The notes: generated by a model not told the origin, from the sequence alone. A DNA stretch of 64,000 nucleotides from Erigeron canadensis (GCF_010389155.1 NC_057763.1:10292649-10356648); one strand, 5' to 3'. Shown: positions 10,989 through 22,520, counted from the first letter of the stretch. Program-made: numbers and translations.

Positions 10989-12690
10989 ATTGCAAAAGAG
11001 GTGGTAACAAAGCTTCTTCAACAGGATTGAGGGTTGGCTCAGAATCTAAAAGATTCTCCCTCAACAAGTCTTCATCGAACACAAAATCTTTGAGGTTTCC
11101 CTCAGGAAGCTCATCGTCATCCCAGATATTTACAATCTAGTCAGATATGCTCTGGTCTTGATTCCCAGAATCCAAGCCAGCACCCAGTTCAGCAGCTGCT
11201 TCAGCAGGTGCATCATTACTGGGCAGAAGTGGAACAACTTCAGATGATACCATTTGTGTCTCAGTAACCCTTGTGCTGGATCCAAGAGTTTCTTCATTGG
11301 CCGCAGACTTTGAAACCTCCATTTCTCTGGGTATCACCTGAGAAATATCAAAAGTTTGTGCATGCAAAGAGTGTAAGATTTGTGAAGTTACAGGGAGTGC
11401 ATGTGCAGACTCAACTTCTAATGTGTGTTGGGCTGACACACCAATATCTTCACCATCTCCTCCTAAAGAAGTTTTGGAGATGGTTGCTTGTAGGTTTCCC
11501 ATTTGACCTTCTTCTGAAACCTATTTTGAGGTTTCAGAAGGCTGAGCTTGGGTACTAGTATCCTTGGGTTGTAAGGATAGCCTAAAAGGACGCAGTTTTA
11601 ATAAACCCTTTGGAGATCCTGAGGAATCTTTTGGGAGATCCTCAGGTTGGTCAGTGGAAGATGAAGGTGGCAGGGTAGAACTTGTTTTGGGTTTAAACAA
11701 GTGTAACAAATTGCCACTAGATCGACTGGTGGGTCTCACATTCTTTTGTGACCCGCCCAGTGATCTTTCTGAGCCAGCCGGTCGTGCTGCGTCAGTTTTA
11801 ACATTGTTACCAAGTACCTGAAGCATTGCAGGGGACAGTTCAGGTTCGTCCTCAGACTCAGTCAGCTTCGAGAGATCTTTGCAAAAGTCCATCTGAGAGC
11901 TTTCCTGAAGGATGTCAGAATATCCTTCTCCCAGAATTGCAAGAAAGCATACACTCAAAAATCTAAGGAAGGCAATATAAATGCTCCTCTTCCCTTTCAA
12001 CTTAGTCAACAGCTGAGCAAACAGCATCTCAGCAAAGTCCACCTTCATCCCATGCCAGAGATAATAGCCCATCTCGACTTGGATCAACGAAATTTGATCC
12101 AGTCCTCCACTATTCCCTCCAAGACACTCCACAATTTGCGTCCAGAAGTATCTCCAGTACCCCTTGAAACCAGCAATAAAGATGTGGCCAGATGTCTTCA
12201 AGTTGCCATCATCATCAATAATTTGGTTGTGGCCGGTAGCAAGCAAAACTTCTCTGAAATTAACCCCTTTTTGTCTTTTCGTATATGGGGTGTTGGGAGG
12301 CAAATAATTTAACCTGAGCGCCTCCCTAAAACCATCAAGCGTCAATACGCACTTCACCATACCTTCCTTCAGCGTGAATGCTATCGACTTCTCATCCTTG
12401 GCAACTTCTGCCGTATACCAAAATTCTAACAAATAACGATGATATAACCGCTCTGGATCAGCAGTTAGAGCGTAAGAGATGGGACAGCGTTGAAGAAACG
12501 CGTTTATTCTGCCCATTAGCCCTTCAGATTTGGCATTTAGGGCTGCCTTAAAGTTGTTCATATTGAACCGAATGGTTTTGGATTCAAAATCCTTTGGCCA
12601 TTGAGAACTAGGCTTTACTGCAGATTTGGGTGGTGAGTATTCAAAAGCGATAAGTGTTTTGGGTTCTTTGACAGTCGATGAAGTAGCCAT

Positions 12691-13411
12691 TTAAAAAGAG
12701 ATAGAATAAAAGAAAGAAAGGAGATGAAAATGTGTTAAGAAAATTTAGGGTTTGAAGTTATGAGAGAAAATGAAATAAATGTTGAATGCTTGAGAGAATG
12801 AGAGAGAGAGATATGATTGGGAGTAAATGAAAAATGAAATAAATGAAAGAATGATCTTGGAAAAAGGTTTATATATTTTCAAAGGAATACAAAAGGATTT
12901 TCCGTTGAAAATAAATAAAAAGGATTTTGAAATTCAAACCCAATAAAAATATAATGATATTTTATTGAAAGTAATTTTGATCGGGTTTGAAGTCCGAAAT
13001 AATTTTTGGTGACACGTCCGCATTTAATGCAACAACGGCCATGACCCCACTTTTTCAAGAGAAATTCAACCATTTTTAATGCAAAATCAATGATCATTTT
13101 TCTTTACGGCGCAAGTGGTATGACACGTCAGCAAAAAGGTATCCTGGAAAAGTAAAAATCACGTGTCCACTTGCCAGCTAGGTATCCATTGTATAATAAA
13201 AGGTTTAGATGAACTTCAGATTGAATAATTTAAAGTTCTGAGGAAGGTTGAGGAAGTGCAATCAGAACCTTCTCATATTCTAGAAACTCTGAAGTCCTTC
13301 AGTTTCTGAATCATTTCAGACAAAATATTTTCTGAGGCAAAAATTCCCCCTCAGAAAACAAAATTTCTTTTTCTAAAAAAAAAAACATTTTTGTCCATTC
13401 CCCCTGAATTG
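12691..13411 (-). other. Spacer between pol and accessory ORF of Sirevirus A, with a TATA-like motif
   Basis: No gene is visible. Element B has a similar spacer at 48220-48896. A minus-strand TATATAAA lies at 12875-12868, about 180 bases before the accessory ATG, and B has TATAAATA at the matching place (48367-48360). This could be an internal promoter or part of a leader of a spliced transcript; sequence alone does not decide. Confidence 0.5.
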
Positions 13412-16400
13412 CTACACAGGATTTAGCATTCCTAACTCACTGATGAGAAGTTTAAAAGTTTTGACATCTAAAGGTTTTGTAAACACATCAGCCAGTTGTT
13501 TATCAGTGGGAATGAAATGAATTTCAATATCACCTTTTAAAATATGATCACGAATGAAATGGTACCTGAGATCAATATGCTTGGTTTTAGAGTGCATGAC
13601 AGGATTATGAGATATTGCAATGGCACTTGTGTTATCACAAAATATTGGCGTTCTTGTATACTTAACACCATAATCAGTTAGTTGATTCTTCATCCATAAA
13701 ATCTGAGCACAACAACTTGCTGCAGAAATTTACTCAGCCTCAGCAGTTGATAATGATACTGCAGTTTGCTTCTTGCTTGTCCAACTAACTAATTTTCCAC
13801 CAAGAAAATGACACCCACCTGTGGTACTTTTCCTATCTATCTTACAACCTGCATGATCATAATCTGAATAGCCCATGAGATTTAGACTTGAGCCATTGGG
13901 ATACCAAATACCTAGTCTAGGGACACCTTTCAGGTATCGAAAAATCCTTTTTACTGCATTCTAGTGTGCTTCTCTGGGATCAGATTGAAATCGTGCACAA
14001 AGACATGTTGCAAACATTATGTCTGGTCTACTTGCAGTTAAGTACATTAATGATCCCACCATACCATGATACTTTGTGGGATCGACAGGTTTTCCATTAG
14101 GATCTGAGTCCAAGGTTAATGGTGTAGAAATTGGAGTATCTTTAGATGAGATTGAATCAAATTGATATTTCTTTAATAAGTCTTTGACATATTTTTCTTG
14201 ATTAATAAAAATACCATCACTTGTTTGTTTTACTTGAAGACCCAGAAAATATGTCAATTCACCCATCATACTCATTTCATACTCAGAAGACATAATTTTT
14301 GAAAACTTGTCACACAATTTTTCATTTGTAGACCCAAACACAATATCATCAACATATACTTGTACAAGTAAGATATCACTTTTCTCATGCAAGATGAACA
14401 AAGTGTTATTTATAGCACCTCTACGAAAACCATTATCTAAAAGATGAATAAAGTGTTATCATACCAGGCTCTAGGTGCTTGTCTCAGACCATACAATGCT
14501 TTGTTCAGTCGATACACCCAGTGAGGTTTTTCTTTGCTTTCAAACCCTGGTGGTTGATACACATACACAACTTCTTCTAGCTCTCCATTCAGGAATGCAC
14601 TTTTTACATCCATTTGGTAGACTTTGAACTCATGATGAGCTGCAAATGCTAAGAATATTCTAATAGCTTCAAGTCTGGCCACTGGTGCAAAAGTCTCATC
14701 AAAATCAACTCCTTCTTCTTGTACATAGCCCTTTGCAACAAGTCTGGCCTTGTTTCTGATTACATGACCATCTTCATCTACCTTGTTTCGAAAGACCCAT
14801 CTTGTCCCAATTGGTTCTTTCTTCAGATTGGGGGGACAAGGAACAAGCTCCCAAACATTGTTACTTTCAAATTGGTTGAGCTCTTCTTGCATGGCTTCAA
14901 CCCAACTTGGATCTTTTAAAGCCTCGTCAATCTTCTTCGGTTCTATCAGTGACAAGAAGTTGACATATAAGCATTGATCGCTTGTGGCTCTTTTGGTCTG
15001 AACCCCTCTACTTGGATCGCCAATCACTTGATCAATTGGATGTGAGCGAGTCCATTTAGAGTAATGACCAGGATGAACAATGATATCAGTGCAAGAACTC
15101 CTCTGTCCTACTTCAGAAGATGGATCAGAATAAACTATTTCGGTTTCATCATCTTCATCATCTTGTAAATCACGATTTGCATCATGAAATTCTTCGTTCT
15201 GAGGTATTTCAGGGGATACTGATATCTGAGGAGTAGCACGCACATCTGATCCAATAGTCAGTTCAGTAGGTAGTTTGAATGTGACTGAGGGATAAAATGG
15301 AATGTTACATTGCTGATTTGTAGTTGGTTCTAAACTGGATTGAACAGAAACATGTTCAAGTGACTGATCAGATTTGTCATTTAGATCAGAATCACCGAAA
15401 CTGAAAGGACTTTCTGAAGGTGGTTCAGAGATTGGTTTAATAAAGATTGCAGAATTTGATTCATCAAAGGTAACATGAATTGACTCATCAACCTTTTCAA
15501 GTCTTTTGTTATAGACTCTAAAGGCCTTGCGAATTGTTGAATAACCTAGGAAGTAACCTTCATCAGCTTTGGCATCAAATTTGCCCAATTTGCTGGAATC
15601 ATTCAGAATATATACTGGACATCCAAAAATATGAAAATATCCAATATTAGGCTTTCTATTTCTGAGTACTTCATAGGCAGACTTCTTATGTCTTTTGACA
15701 TAAATGGAACGATTTTGGGTGTAGCAAGCAGTTGCAACAGCTTCAGCCCAAAAACATTTTGGAAGACCTGAATCATTCAACATACTTCTGGCAGCTTCTA
15801 TCAGCGTTCGATTCTTTCTTTCTACAACACCATTTTGCTCTGGAGTATGTGCTGAGGAGAAGTTCTGAGATATGCCAGTGTCAGTGCAGAAGGTTTCCAG
15901 AGTGGAATTTCTGAATTCAGTGCCATTGTCACTTCTGAGCTGACGTACTTTTTGCTTGTGCTTTAGTTCAATTTGTTTGATGACGGCAATAATTTCAGCA
16001 GCAGCTTCACTTTTATTTCTGAGGAAGATTACCCAACAATATCTTGAATATTCATCAACTACAACTAGAGTGTACTTCTTTCCTGCTCTTGTCTGAACAT
16101 TCACAGGACCAAAGAGATCCATATGTAACATATGAAGTGGTTCAGTGATGCTGAAATTTTGCTTGGTCTTGAAAGATGCTCTTTTCTTCTTTCCCATTTC
16201 ACACCCTGGACATGGCTTGTCTTTATTGAAAGACATGGCTGGTATCCCATCAGCAAGTTGTTTTCTTGACAACTTATTTATATTTTTGAAATTGAGATGG
16301 GATAACCTTTTGTGCCACAACCAATTGGTGTCCTCATCAGCCTTTGTATAGAAACATTGTTCAGAAGTAGCACTGTTCATGTCTACTACATAAATGTTTC

Positions 16401-16764
16401 CTTTTCTGGGAGCAATCATTACTACCTTCCAATCTCTGTTGAATATGGTGCCTTGTGAAATATCAAATAAAACCTTAAAGCCATCATCACAAAGTTGGCT
16501 GACACTGATCAGGTTATATTTCAAACCATTCACATATGCAACTTTTGTGAATTTGACCTGACCGTTATTCACAACACCATAACCTTCAGTCTGTCCATGA
16601 TCATCATTACCAAAAGTTATTGAGGGCCCCTCTTGCACCCTATATTCCTCTAGCAGGGTTTTGTGACCAGTCATGGTTCTGCCAGCAGCACTGTCAAGAA
16701 ACCAAGTGTTCTTTTTGCGGTCACCATGCACATACACAAAGATTAGTTCTTTTTGGGAACCCAT
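13412..16764 (-). pseudogene. Sirevirus A pol: protease, integrase, reverse transcriptase, RNase H (broken)
   Basis: The main frame runs from ATG 16764 to 14437 (775 codons). It shows a retropepsin-like active site in the unusual form [11 protein letters not shown], the GAG-pre-integrase and HHCC finger (HKRLSHLN ... CPGC), and an integrase core with D (HMDLFGP), D ([10 protein letters not shown]) and E ([15 protein letters not shown]). Reverse transcriptase follows ([36 protein letters not shown]). The frame breaks near 14430, where a short sequence patch differs from element B. Another frame continues with the YVDD catalytic motif (14401-13961), a TAG near 13961, a TAA in the RNase H E-A-E-Y motif near 13727, and the RNase H end (13693-13412, [13 protein letters not shown]). 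Pol begins inside the end of gag in the -1 frame. Inactive. Confidence 0.9.
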
Positions 16765-19323
16765 CTTTTGATGGGTTCACTGGACTTTCCCTGAATAGCC
16801 TCAGATTTCTTTGGTGTTTGAGGAACGGATGGATCAAAGGGAATTTCAGTCATAATTTCAGATGACACAAAAACCGTTGGTTTAACGACTTCATAAACTT
16901 TTTTCTTCTCAGATTTTTGCTTTTCTTCTTTAATTTTTTTTGAAAAAGGCTTTGGGTTTTGTTTGGGATTTTGGGGAGTACTTTTAACATTTTTTTAATC
17001 GTGCATTACAACTCTGCACTTGCCTAGCCAAATTTTGAAATTGACTTTCAATTTTTAACAAAATAGACTCTTGATTAGAAACCTGAGCTCTACCAAAATC
17101 TGAGGTAGAAGGCTCAGCAGGGATGACATTATTCTTCTTTTTCTGGTTCTTGGGAACCTGATTTGAAGACTGAGGGGAAGACTTCTTAGATTTAGCTTTC
17201 TTGTCTGAAGCACTGGTCTGACATGCTTCAGATTTGCCCTCAGGTTGTTCCTGGTTTTGATTAGTTATCACTTTTGATTTTCCAAGATCTTTAAAAATGA
17301 TTTCTGGTCTCATTTCTTTGGGAAGTGCATCCAGGTCTGTTATTACTGATGCAAGATGAAGATCACCAGTGCCATAAGCGATTCTTTGATTTTCAAAAGT
17401 TTTCTTAATGGCAGCTTCAGGAAAAGGTGACTTCATCCAAGATTTAATTATTTTTTGTTCTTTTTCTAAAATGATTTTCAGCTCTTCTTTTTCCAATTCA
17501 AGTTTAGAAACCAGAGATTGATAACTTTTCAAAGCCAACTGAACATCTTTCAGTTCTTTCAATCTGGCCTGACTGGCGTTCAGTTCAGAAGAGTTTATTT
17601 CAAAATTTTTAATGCTTTCTGAACGCACAGTCTCAACATATGATATGTCGGCCTCAATTCGAACTAAAAGATCCAGTTTTAGTCCTTCATCCTTCTCAAA
17701 ACCAAAATCACTAACCTTTTTCATGATTATATCCACCCAACGACCAGATTCCACATCAGACTTAACAACATGACTAAGATCTTCACGAGTCATTAAACAC
17801 ATATCCCTTACTTCTTCTTCATCATTAGATGACACGTCAGAATCCTCCCATTTTTCAGTGTCTGCCACCATGCAGCTATTCTTGTTGGATTCTTCTTGAG
17901 CCATCATTGCCATGTGGGCTTTCAGCTTTTTGTACTTAGCTTTGTACCCATCATCTGGCTTTTGAAAGATAGAGTGGTTAGGGGCAGTGTGTGATGAGGA
18001 AGGTTGTGATGATCTGCATTCCTTCATAAAATGTCCTTTCTTTCCACATTTAAAACATTCAAGATTGGACTTATCAACAGTGTTGTTTGAGGAAAATTGT
18101 TTGCCGTTTCTTTTAGATTTAAATTTAAAACGATTAAAGTTTTTGGCAATCATAGCGACCAGATCATCATCATCATCCTCATCACATTCATGTGATGCAT
18201 AATCAGAAATACCAACTTTCATTAGTTCAGCTACTATCTTCTTCACAGAGTCAGACTGATCACTCTCAGAGGATAGTAGGGCAGTATCTTGAGGTTCAGA
18301 ATAATGAACCAAAGCTGACTTGGTAGATGAATGATTCTTTGCATCTTGCTCAGCCACGGCTCTCTTTGCTTTGTTTTCCTCAGTAAATCTGAAAGCACCA
18401 TACAAAGAGACCAACGTGTGGCTGTGAAGGGTATTGCCTTGTCTTAACACCATGATCAAATTTTCCCATTTCGAAGGTAAAATATCACAAAATTTTTCAA
18501 GCAAAATTTCTTTGTCTTTGGTGACACCAAGAGCTTTTAATTGATTGACCAAATTTGTAAACCTAAGATATGTTTTAGTTAGAGATTCATTTGGTAATGC
18601 AAAAAATGCTTCATATTTTTTATTCAAAGAAACTTTTCTTGTGGTGATAGTTTCCTTTGTTCCTTCAAACTGTGTTAGCAATTCTTCCCACATCAACTTA
18701 GAATTATCAAGTAAAACAAGAGTGGGTTTCAAACTTTCTAGGACAGCAAAGAGAATCATGTTTTGTAATTTGGAATCTAGGTCAGCCAGACGATGGTCTT
18801 CCTCTGACCAATGATCTTTCTCTTTGGGTGTTAACCTAGGGGTCCCATCTTGGTTAAAAATAACAGTTGATGCATTCATGGGAACATAAGGACCTTCTAC
18901 AAGAATGGTGGTCAAGTGTCTTTCAACTCCAGCGATGTACTTGAGCATACATGCCTTCCAAGTAATGAATGTGTCACTATTTCCATTAAATTTAGGTACC
19001 GGATTATTTGGAAAGTGAACATGAACACTGGGTTGAACCGGTGGTGGAGGTGGTGGATTTTGATTCATATTGACATTTGGGTTAGGATTCGACAAGGAAT
19101 TACTCATAAGAATACTTAGAGTAATATCACACGTTGCAATTGCCAAAGTTCCAAGCATTTTTGCAAGTGTGAGAAGTCTTATATTTATAGGCAAACATGT
19201 CTTGATGACATGGCAATATGCCGTACAAAAATATGGTTGGATGCATTTATGGATTTGTGGGACAAATCCATAACATGCTTGTTTAAGGTAAAGTATGTAA
19301 GTTTCTTTGATGTGACTTAACAT
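16743..19323 (-). pseudogene. Sirevirus A gag, its N-terminus replaced by LTR-encoded residues
   Basis: An open frame of 779 codons runs from 19323 to 16984. Residues up to about 79 come from LTR sequence (MLSHIKETYILYLK...). From NPNPNVNMNQNPPPPPP onward it is gag: a capsid-like region (FNGNSDTFITWKACMLKYI), an acidic run (ECDEDDDDDLVAMIAK), a CCHC zinc knuckle (CFKCGKKGHFMKEC), and a coiled-coil-rich C-terminal half. In element B gag starts with MSGTEQPNPNPN, so the first gag residues of A are deleted. A frameshift in the T-run at about 16990 ends the frame early; remaining gag sequence continues to about 16743, overlapping the pol start. Not a host gene. Confidence 0.85.
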
Positions 19324-19696
19324 ACTTTATTCCCAACCTTTTGCTAAAACTTTCCCAATCCCAGGTTGAGAGAAATTAACCGGGTAAAGGTAGTTAAAGC
19401 TGCAAAAAGACTTTCCTCGTAATCAGTGAAAAAGTGTTGTAAGTACTTTTTCACTGAGCCTCTTCAAATTCAACTTCAGGTACGATCTTCTCTGAGCTCT
19501 GCTTCTGAGATGATCTTCTTCTTCAGTCTTCAGTCTTTGACTTCAGTCTGAACGTCTTCAGTGTAGGTTGATTCTGAATCTGAAGTGAAGCTTCAGTGAG
19601 CTTTATTCTGACTGACTTCAGAATCCTGAGCAAGCTTTCTTCACTGAGCCTCAACTATTTTGAACAAATCATACTTAGTCGATTTTCGACCTAACA
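19090..19696 (-). repeat. Truncated 5' LTR of Sirevirus A (607 of about 952 bp)
   Basis: It matches 7453-8059 over its full 607 bases. The boundary with gag is abrupt: GGATT (gag) then CGACAAGG (LTR interior) at 19089/19090. The missing piece includes the outer LTR, the primer-binding site and the gag start, about 450 bases compared with element B. Confidence 0.88.
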
Positions 19697-20105
19697 CATT
19701 TCTGTAAATTGATCACATGTAGGTCTTTTGGTTTTGCAAAGCTTGCATATTGGTTTGAAAAGTGTCATTTTGGGTAACCGACCCATATGGTTGTGTAAAT
19801 GAACGTTAAATCGAACGAATGTTGTAAGTATGTTTGAAAATGTGTCAATACTGGTTTGTATCTCATAAATGATGATTATGAAGTTTGGTTTTGAAATTGA
19901 AAAGTTGTAAGTTTGATCAAATGTTACAATTAAGTTGTGATGTTGCTGATCTGGTACCCACTGCGACGCAGTGGGGACAAGCCCTCCCACTGCAGCGCAG
20001 TGGAAATCCTCGAACATTTTTGGTGTTTTGTTCCCACTGCGGCGCAGTGGGGTACTTTAAAAAAAATTCTTATTTCTTAAATCAAATCGTGTCGTTTCAC
20101 AATAA
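19697..20105 (+). repeat. Gypsy chromovirus LTR, second part (probable), with GC-core palindromes
   Basis: This is the sequence flanking Sirevirus A on the right and so should continue the LTR started at 5651. It holds three GC-core palindromes of the form CCCACTGCGRCGCAGTGGG at 19957-19975, 19986-20003 (variant) and 20033-20051. No clear TGTTACA end is visible; the best candidate end is TTTCACA at about 20101, so the right boundary is uncertain. Confidence 0.45.
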
Positions 20106-20366
20106 CACTACAATAATGACAACAATTCGATAAAAGTAAGTTATACAAACTTCAAACAAATTTTATATATAGCTATTTATATCTTTTACGTGTTGTTTAA
20201 TTATACAATTATTAAAACAAATCAATCTTGTTGTGTATCTTCACTTAAAACATATAAACAATATTATTATATACCCATAAATATGCAAATATATTAACAT
20301 ATTTACCAAAAATTAATAATAAAATGATATAGATATAAAATAAAGTAGACAATATATATTGTTGGT
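20106..20366. other. AT-rich intergenic sequence
   Basis: Low-complexity AT-rich DNA without a reading frame or recognisable repeat end. Confidence 0.5.
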
Positions 20367-20520
20367 TCGATTCGGTTTTTATGGTTCGGTTTTTCATTAG
20401 AAACCAAAACCAAATCATAACTTTCGGTTTTTAGAAAACCAAAACAATGGTTTTTGGTTTTTTCGGTTCAGATTTTTCGGAATTCATGGTTTTTTCGGTT
20501 CGTTTTTTGCTCACCCCTAA
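20367..20520. repeat. Remnant of a hAT-like MITE rich in GGTTCGG/CCGAA words
   Basis: Dense copies of TTCGGTTT and AAACCAAAAC end in GCTCACCCCTAA at 20520. The reverse complement TTAGGGGTGAGC resembles plant hAT terminal repeats that start TAGGGGTG. Only one terminus is evident, so this is a partial copy. The larger element at 61083-61933 is of the same style. Confidence 0.45.
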
Positions 20521-20522
20521 TA

Positions 20523-21200
20523 CGAGTATGTGCCCGCGCAATGCAGCAACGGTGGTGGGGAAGACGGTCAGTGTTGGTGATGTTACCATTGGTGGTGGTG
20601 ACGGTGTCAAGTAGTGTAGGTTGTTGTAATTACAGTAGTAAAATATTTAGAAAATAAGTGCTTAAAGTGTTAATTATTAAAATAAAGGTTTAGAGTATAA
20701 ATTAATTCATTATGGGCAAATTTTAGTATTTTATAAAAACTCTTTCCATAGTGGGTGTTTATTAAGGGTAATTTAGTAATTTCGTATGTAACTATTGTGT
20801 AATTATTTCTAAACAATGTGGGTGGGTGGGTTGTGTGTGTAATAATTGTTAGAAAGGAACGAGTATGATACTTGCGCAATGTGACGACGGTGGTGGGGAA
20901 GGGGGTTTAGTGGTGTCGGTGATGGTATTATCGGTGGTGGTACGTGACGGTGTCAAGTGGTGTAGCTTGATATATTTGTGATAGTGAAAATTTTTCAAAG
21001 ATAAATGACTAGTGTTAACTATCAAAATAAATGTTTAAAGTGTAAATTAATTTATTAAAAACAAATTTGGAATTTTATAAAAATTATTTAATAGTGGGTT
21101 TTTATTAAGGGTAATTTAATAATTTCTTATGTAACTAATCTTTAAATATTTTCTAAAAATAGGTGGTGTAATAGTTTTTGTAAAGGATTATAGATATAGA
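20523..21200 (-). mobile_element. Tandem (head-to-tail) non-autonomous Helitron pair
   Basis: On the minus strand the right end starts TCTATATCTATAATCC at 21200, preceded by A, a typical plant Helitron 5' end. The left end finishes GCGCGGGCACATACTCG at 20523, followed by T. A second, near-identical 3' end (CGAGTATGATACTTGCGC on the plus strand) starts at 20860, so two copies lie head to tail; the second lacks its first 15 or so bases. Both contain GGTGGTGGGGAAG and GACGGTGTCAAGT blocks. No Rep/helicase coding capacity. Confidence 0.6.
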
Positions 21201-21796
21201 TAAAATCAATTTATTTTAGTTTTATTTTGTTACAAAAGGTTTTCAAATAAATACAAACGCTCTAACCATTAAATGGTGAGGTCCTAACTCTCAATAGCGG
21301 ATAATCGGTTTTCGAAACCAGGATTCAATATCACGAATTGATCAAGAACGACGAAGGAAATACCCACTAGGCTCTCCCAATAACTGAGTATTCATAGAAT
21401 ATGAACTTTCACTAGGCAAGTTTGAACTTCCGCCACTTGAACTTGAGTATCTCACCATTTAAATCATAAATCATTGACAATTAATCGTTTTTTTTTTTTT
21501 TTTTTAAAGGAAACATTGTTATCGGTTTATTTAACTCCTGTACTTTACGCACCTATAGATGTTTATGTAATATTTAATTAATTATTCATTTTCAAATTAA
21601 TATCAATCTGAGCTCTAACTTACCTTTTTAAATTGAACTTTTCTCTATTATCTAAAAGAAATGTTTATAATTTTATTATATTTAATTTAAACTCAATTTT
21701 TTTTTTTAAATAGCCGAATTCTCTTTCATTTAAAAGGTAGCGAAACGTTAGAATACAAAACGTAGCAAATTCACAAAGATAAAAAAAAAGAGTTAA
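21201..21796. other. AT-rich intergenic sequence with poly-T runs
   Basis: No gene seen. A poly-T run lies at about 21490-21508 and another near 21698. The part near 21260-21330 has weak SINE-like character (GGTTTTCGAAACC) that I cannot confirm. Confidence 0.5.
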
Positions 21797-21797
21797 T

Positions 21798-22520
21798 AGG
21801 TATGTTTGGCAAAATTAGCTGGTAACTAGTAACTGATAGCTGCAAGCTGGTAGCTGAGAGTTAGTAGCTGGTAGCTGAGAGTTAGTAGCTGGTAGCTGAA
21901 GTTTTTTAGATATACATTTAAGTGTTTGGCAAGGCGGTTGTAGCTTTTAGTAAAATGTGTAAACTGACTAAAATGGACATAATGGTTTACTTGTATTCCA
22001 TGAAAAAAAGTTTGGTTTTTGAACATTTGCCTTCGTATTTGCTAAATTATTTATGATCAAATATAAAAATATTATTGTATTTTAAAAACATTTAACAAAA
22101 TGGTATGGTTTTTTTTTTTTTTTATTTAATAGATGAAAAATTTTATATATTGAAATATAAATAAATAAATAAATAATATTCTTTTATTCTCATGAGCCAA
22201 ATAAAAACCCACTATATATTTTTGTCAATAATATACTTGTATACATGGAAAGAAAATGAATTGTAAGTTGTAGCGGTGAATGCCTAGCTCGTAAGGTCTT
22301 ACAATTCTATTAAAGGGTATGTAAGTAATTTGGTATAAAAAAGCTTCCAGCCACTTCTAAACGTTAGTGTAAATAGCATTGAATAAAAGAGTTTTTTCAA
22401 TCATATCTAAAACCTTAAAGCTCTTTAACCAAATGAAGCTTTTTATAACATAGGAGCTTTTTTATTAAAGCTTAAATCTAAAAGCTCCAAAAAATTTGTA
22501 AAAGCTGCTTGCCAAATATA
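21798..22520. mobile_element. Candidate MITE with TTTGGCAA termini
   Basis: The left end reads TATGTTTGGCAAA; the right end, reverse-complemented, reads TATATTTGGCAAG. These imperfect inverted ends enclose AT-rich, non-coding DNA. A 21-bp unit (AGCTGGTAGCTGAGAGTTAGT) is repeated 2.7 times at 21845-21900. No target duplication could be fixed. Confidence 0.4.

Larger units (their letters stand above)
8352..12690 (-). pseudogene. Sirevirus A accessory ORF (about 1,300 residues, env-like position), broken
   Basis: Reading on the minus strand, the ORF starts at ATG 12690 (MATSSTVKEPK). The first 230 residues or so are globular (FNMNNFKAALN ... YHRYLLEFWYTAEV ... GYWRYFWTQIVECLGG). Then come low-complexity Ser/Pro/Gln-rich sequence, a poly-Gln run coded by (CAA)n at 10988-10950, long charged heptad-rich coiled-coil stretches, and a basic C-terminus (GSRPAKK). 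One frame covers 12690-10408 with stops; another covers 10415-9063; the end returns to yet other frames. A 350-bp tandem duplication (8752-9436) repeats the segment beginning MGTIDLVDVAALGL. The product is of unknown function. Sirevirus extra ORFs are sometimes called env-like, but I see no signal peptide or convincing membrane segment here. Confidence 0.7.
7108..19696 (-). mobile_element. Sirevirus-type Ty1/copia element A, 12.6 kb, with a truncated 5' LTR
   Basis: Minus-strand order is: partial 5' LTR (19696-19090), gag, pol, a long spacer, a large accessory ORF, polypurine tract and 3' LTR (8059-7108). Gag, pol and accessory ORF align in sense and order with element B at 43044-55592. Compared with B, A has lost the outer part of the 5' LTR, the primer-binding site and the gag start. 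The flanks CATAT and CATTT are probably a decayed 5-bp target duplication. The shared 607 bp of the two LTRs are equal in length and differ at roughly nine positions by eye, so the insertion is fairly young. An extra ORF after pol is characteristic of many Sirevirus (SIRE/Maximus) elements. Confidence 0.85.

Noticed and set aside
10641..11021. Poly-Asn and poly-Leu proteins around 10.9 kb
   Set aside because: They are other-frame readings of the (CAA)n tract of the accessory ORF.
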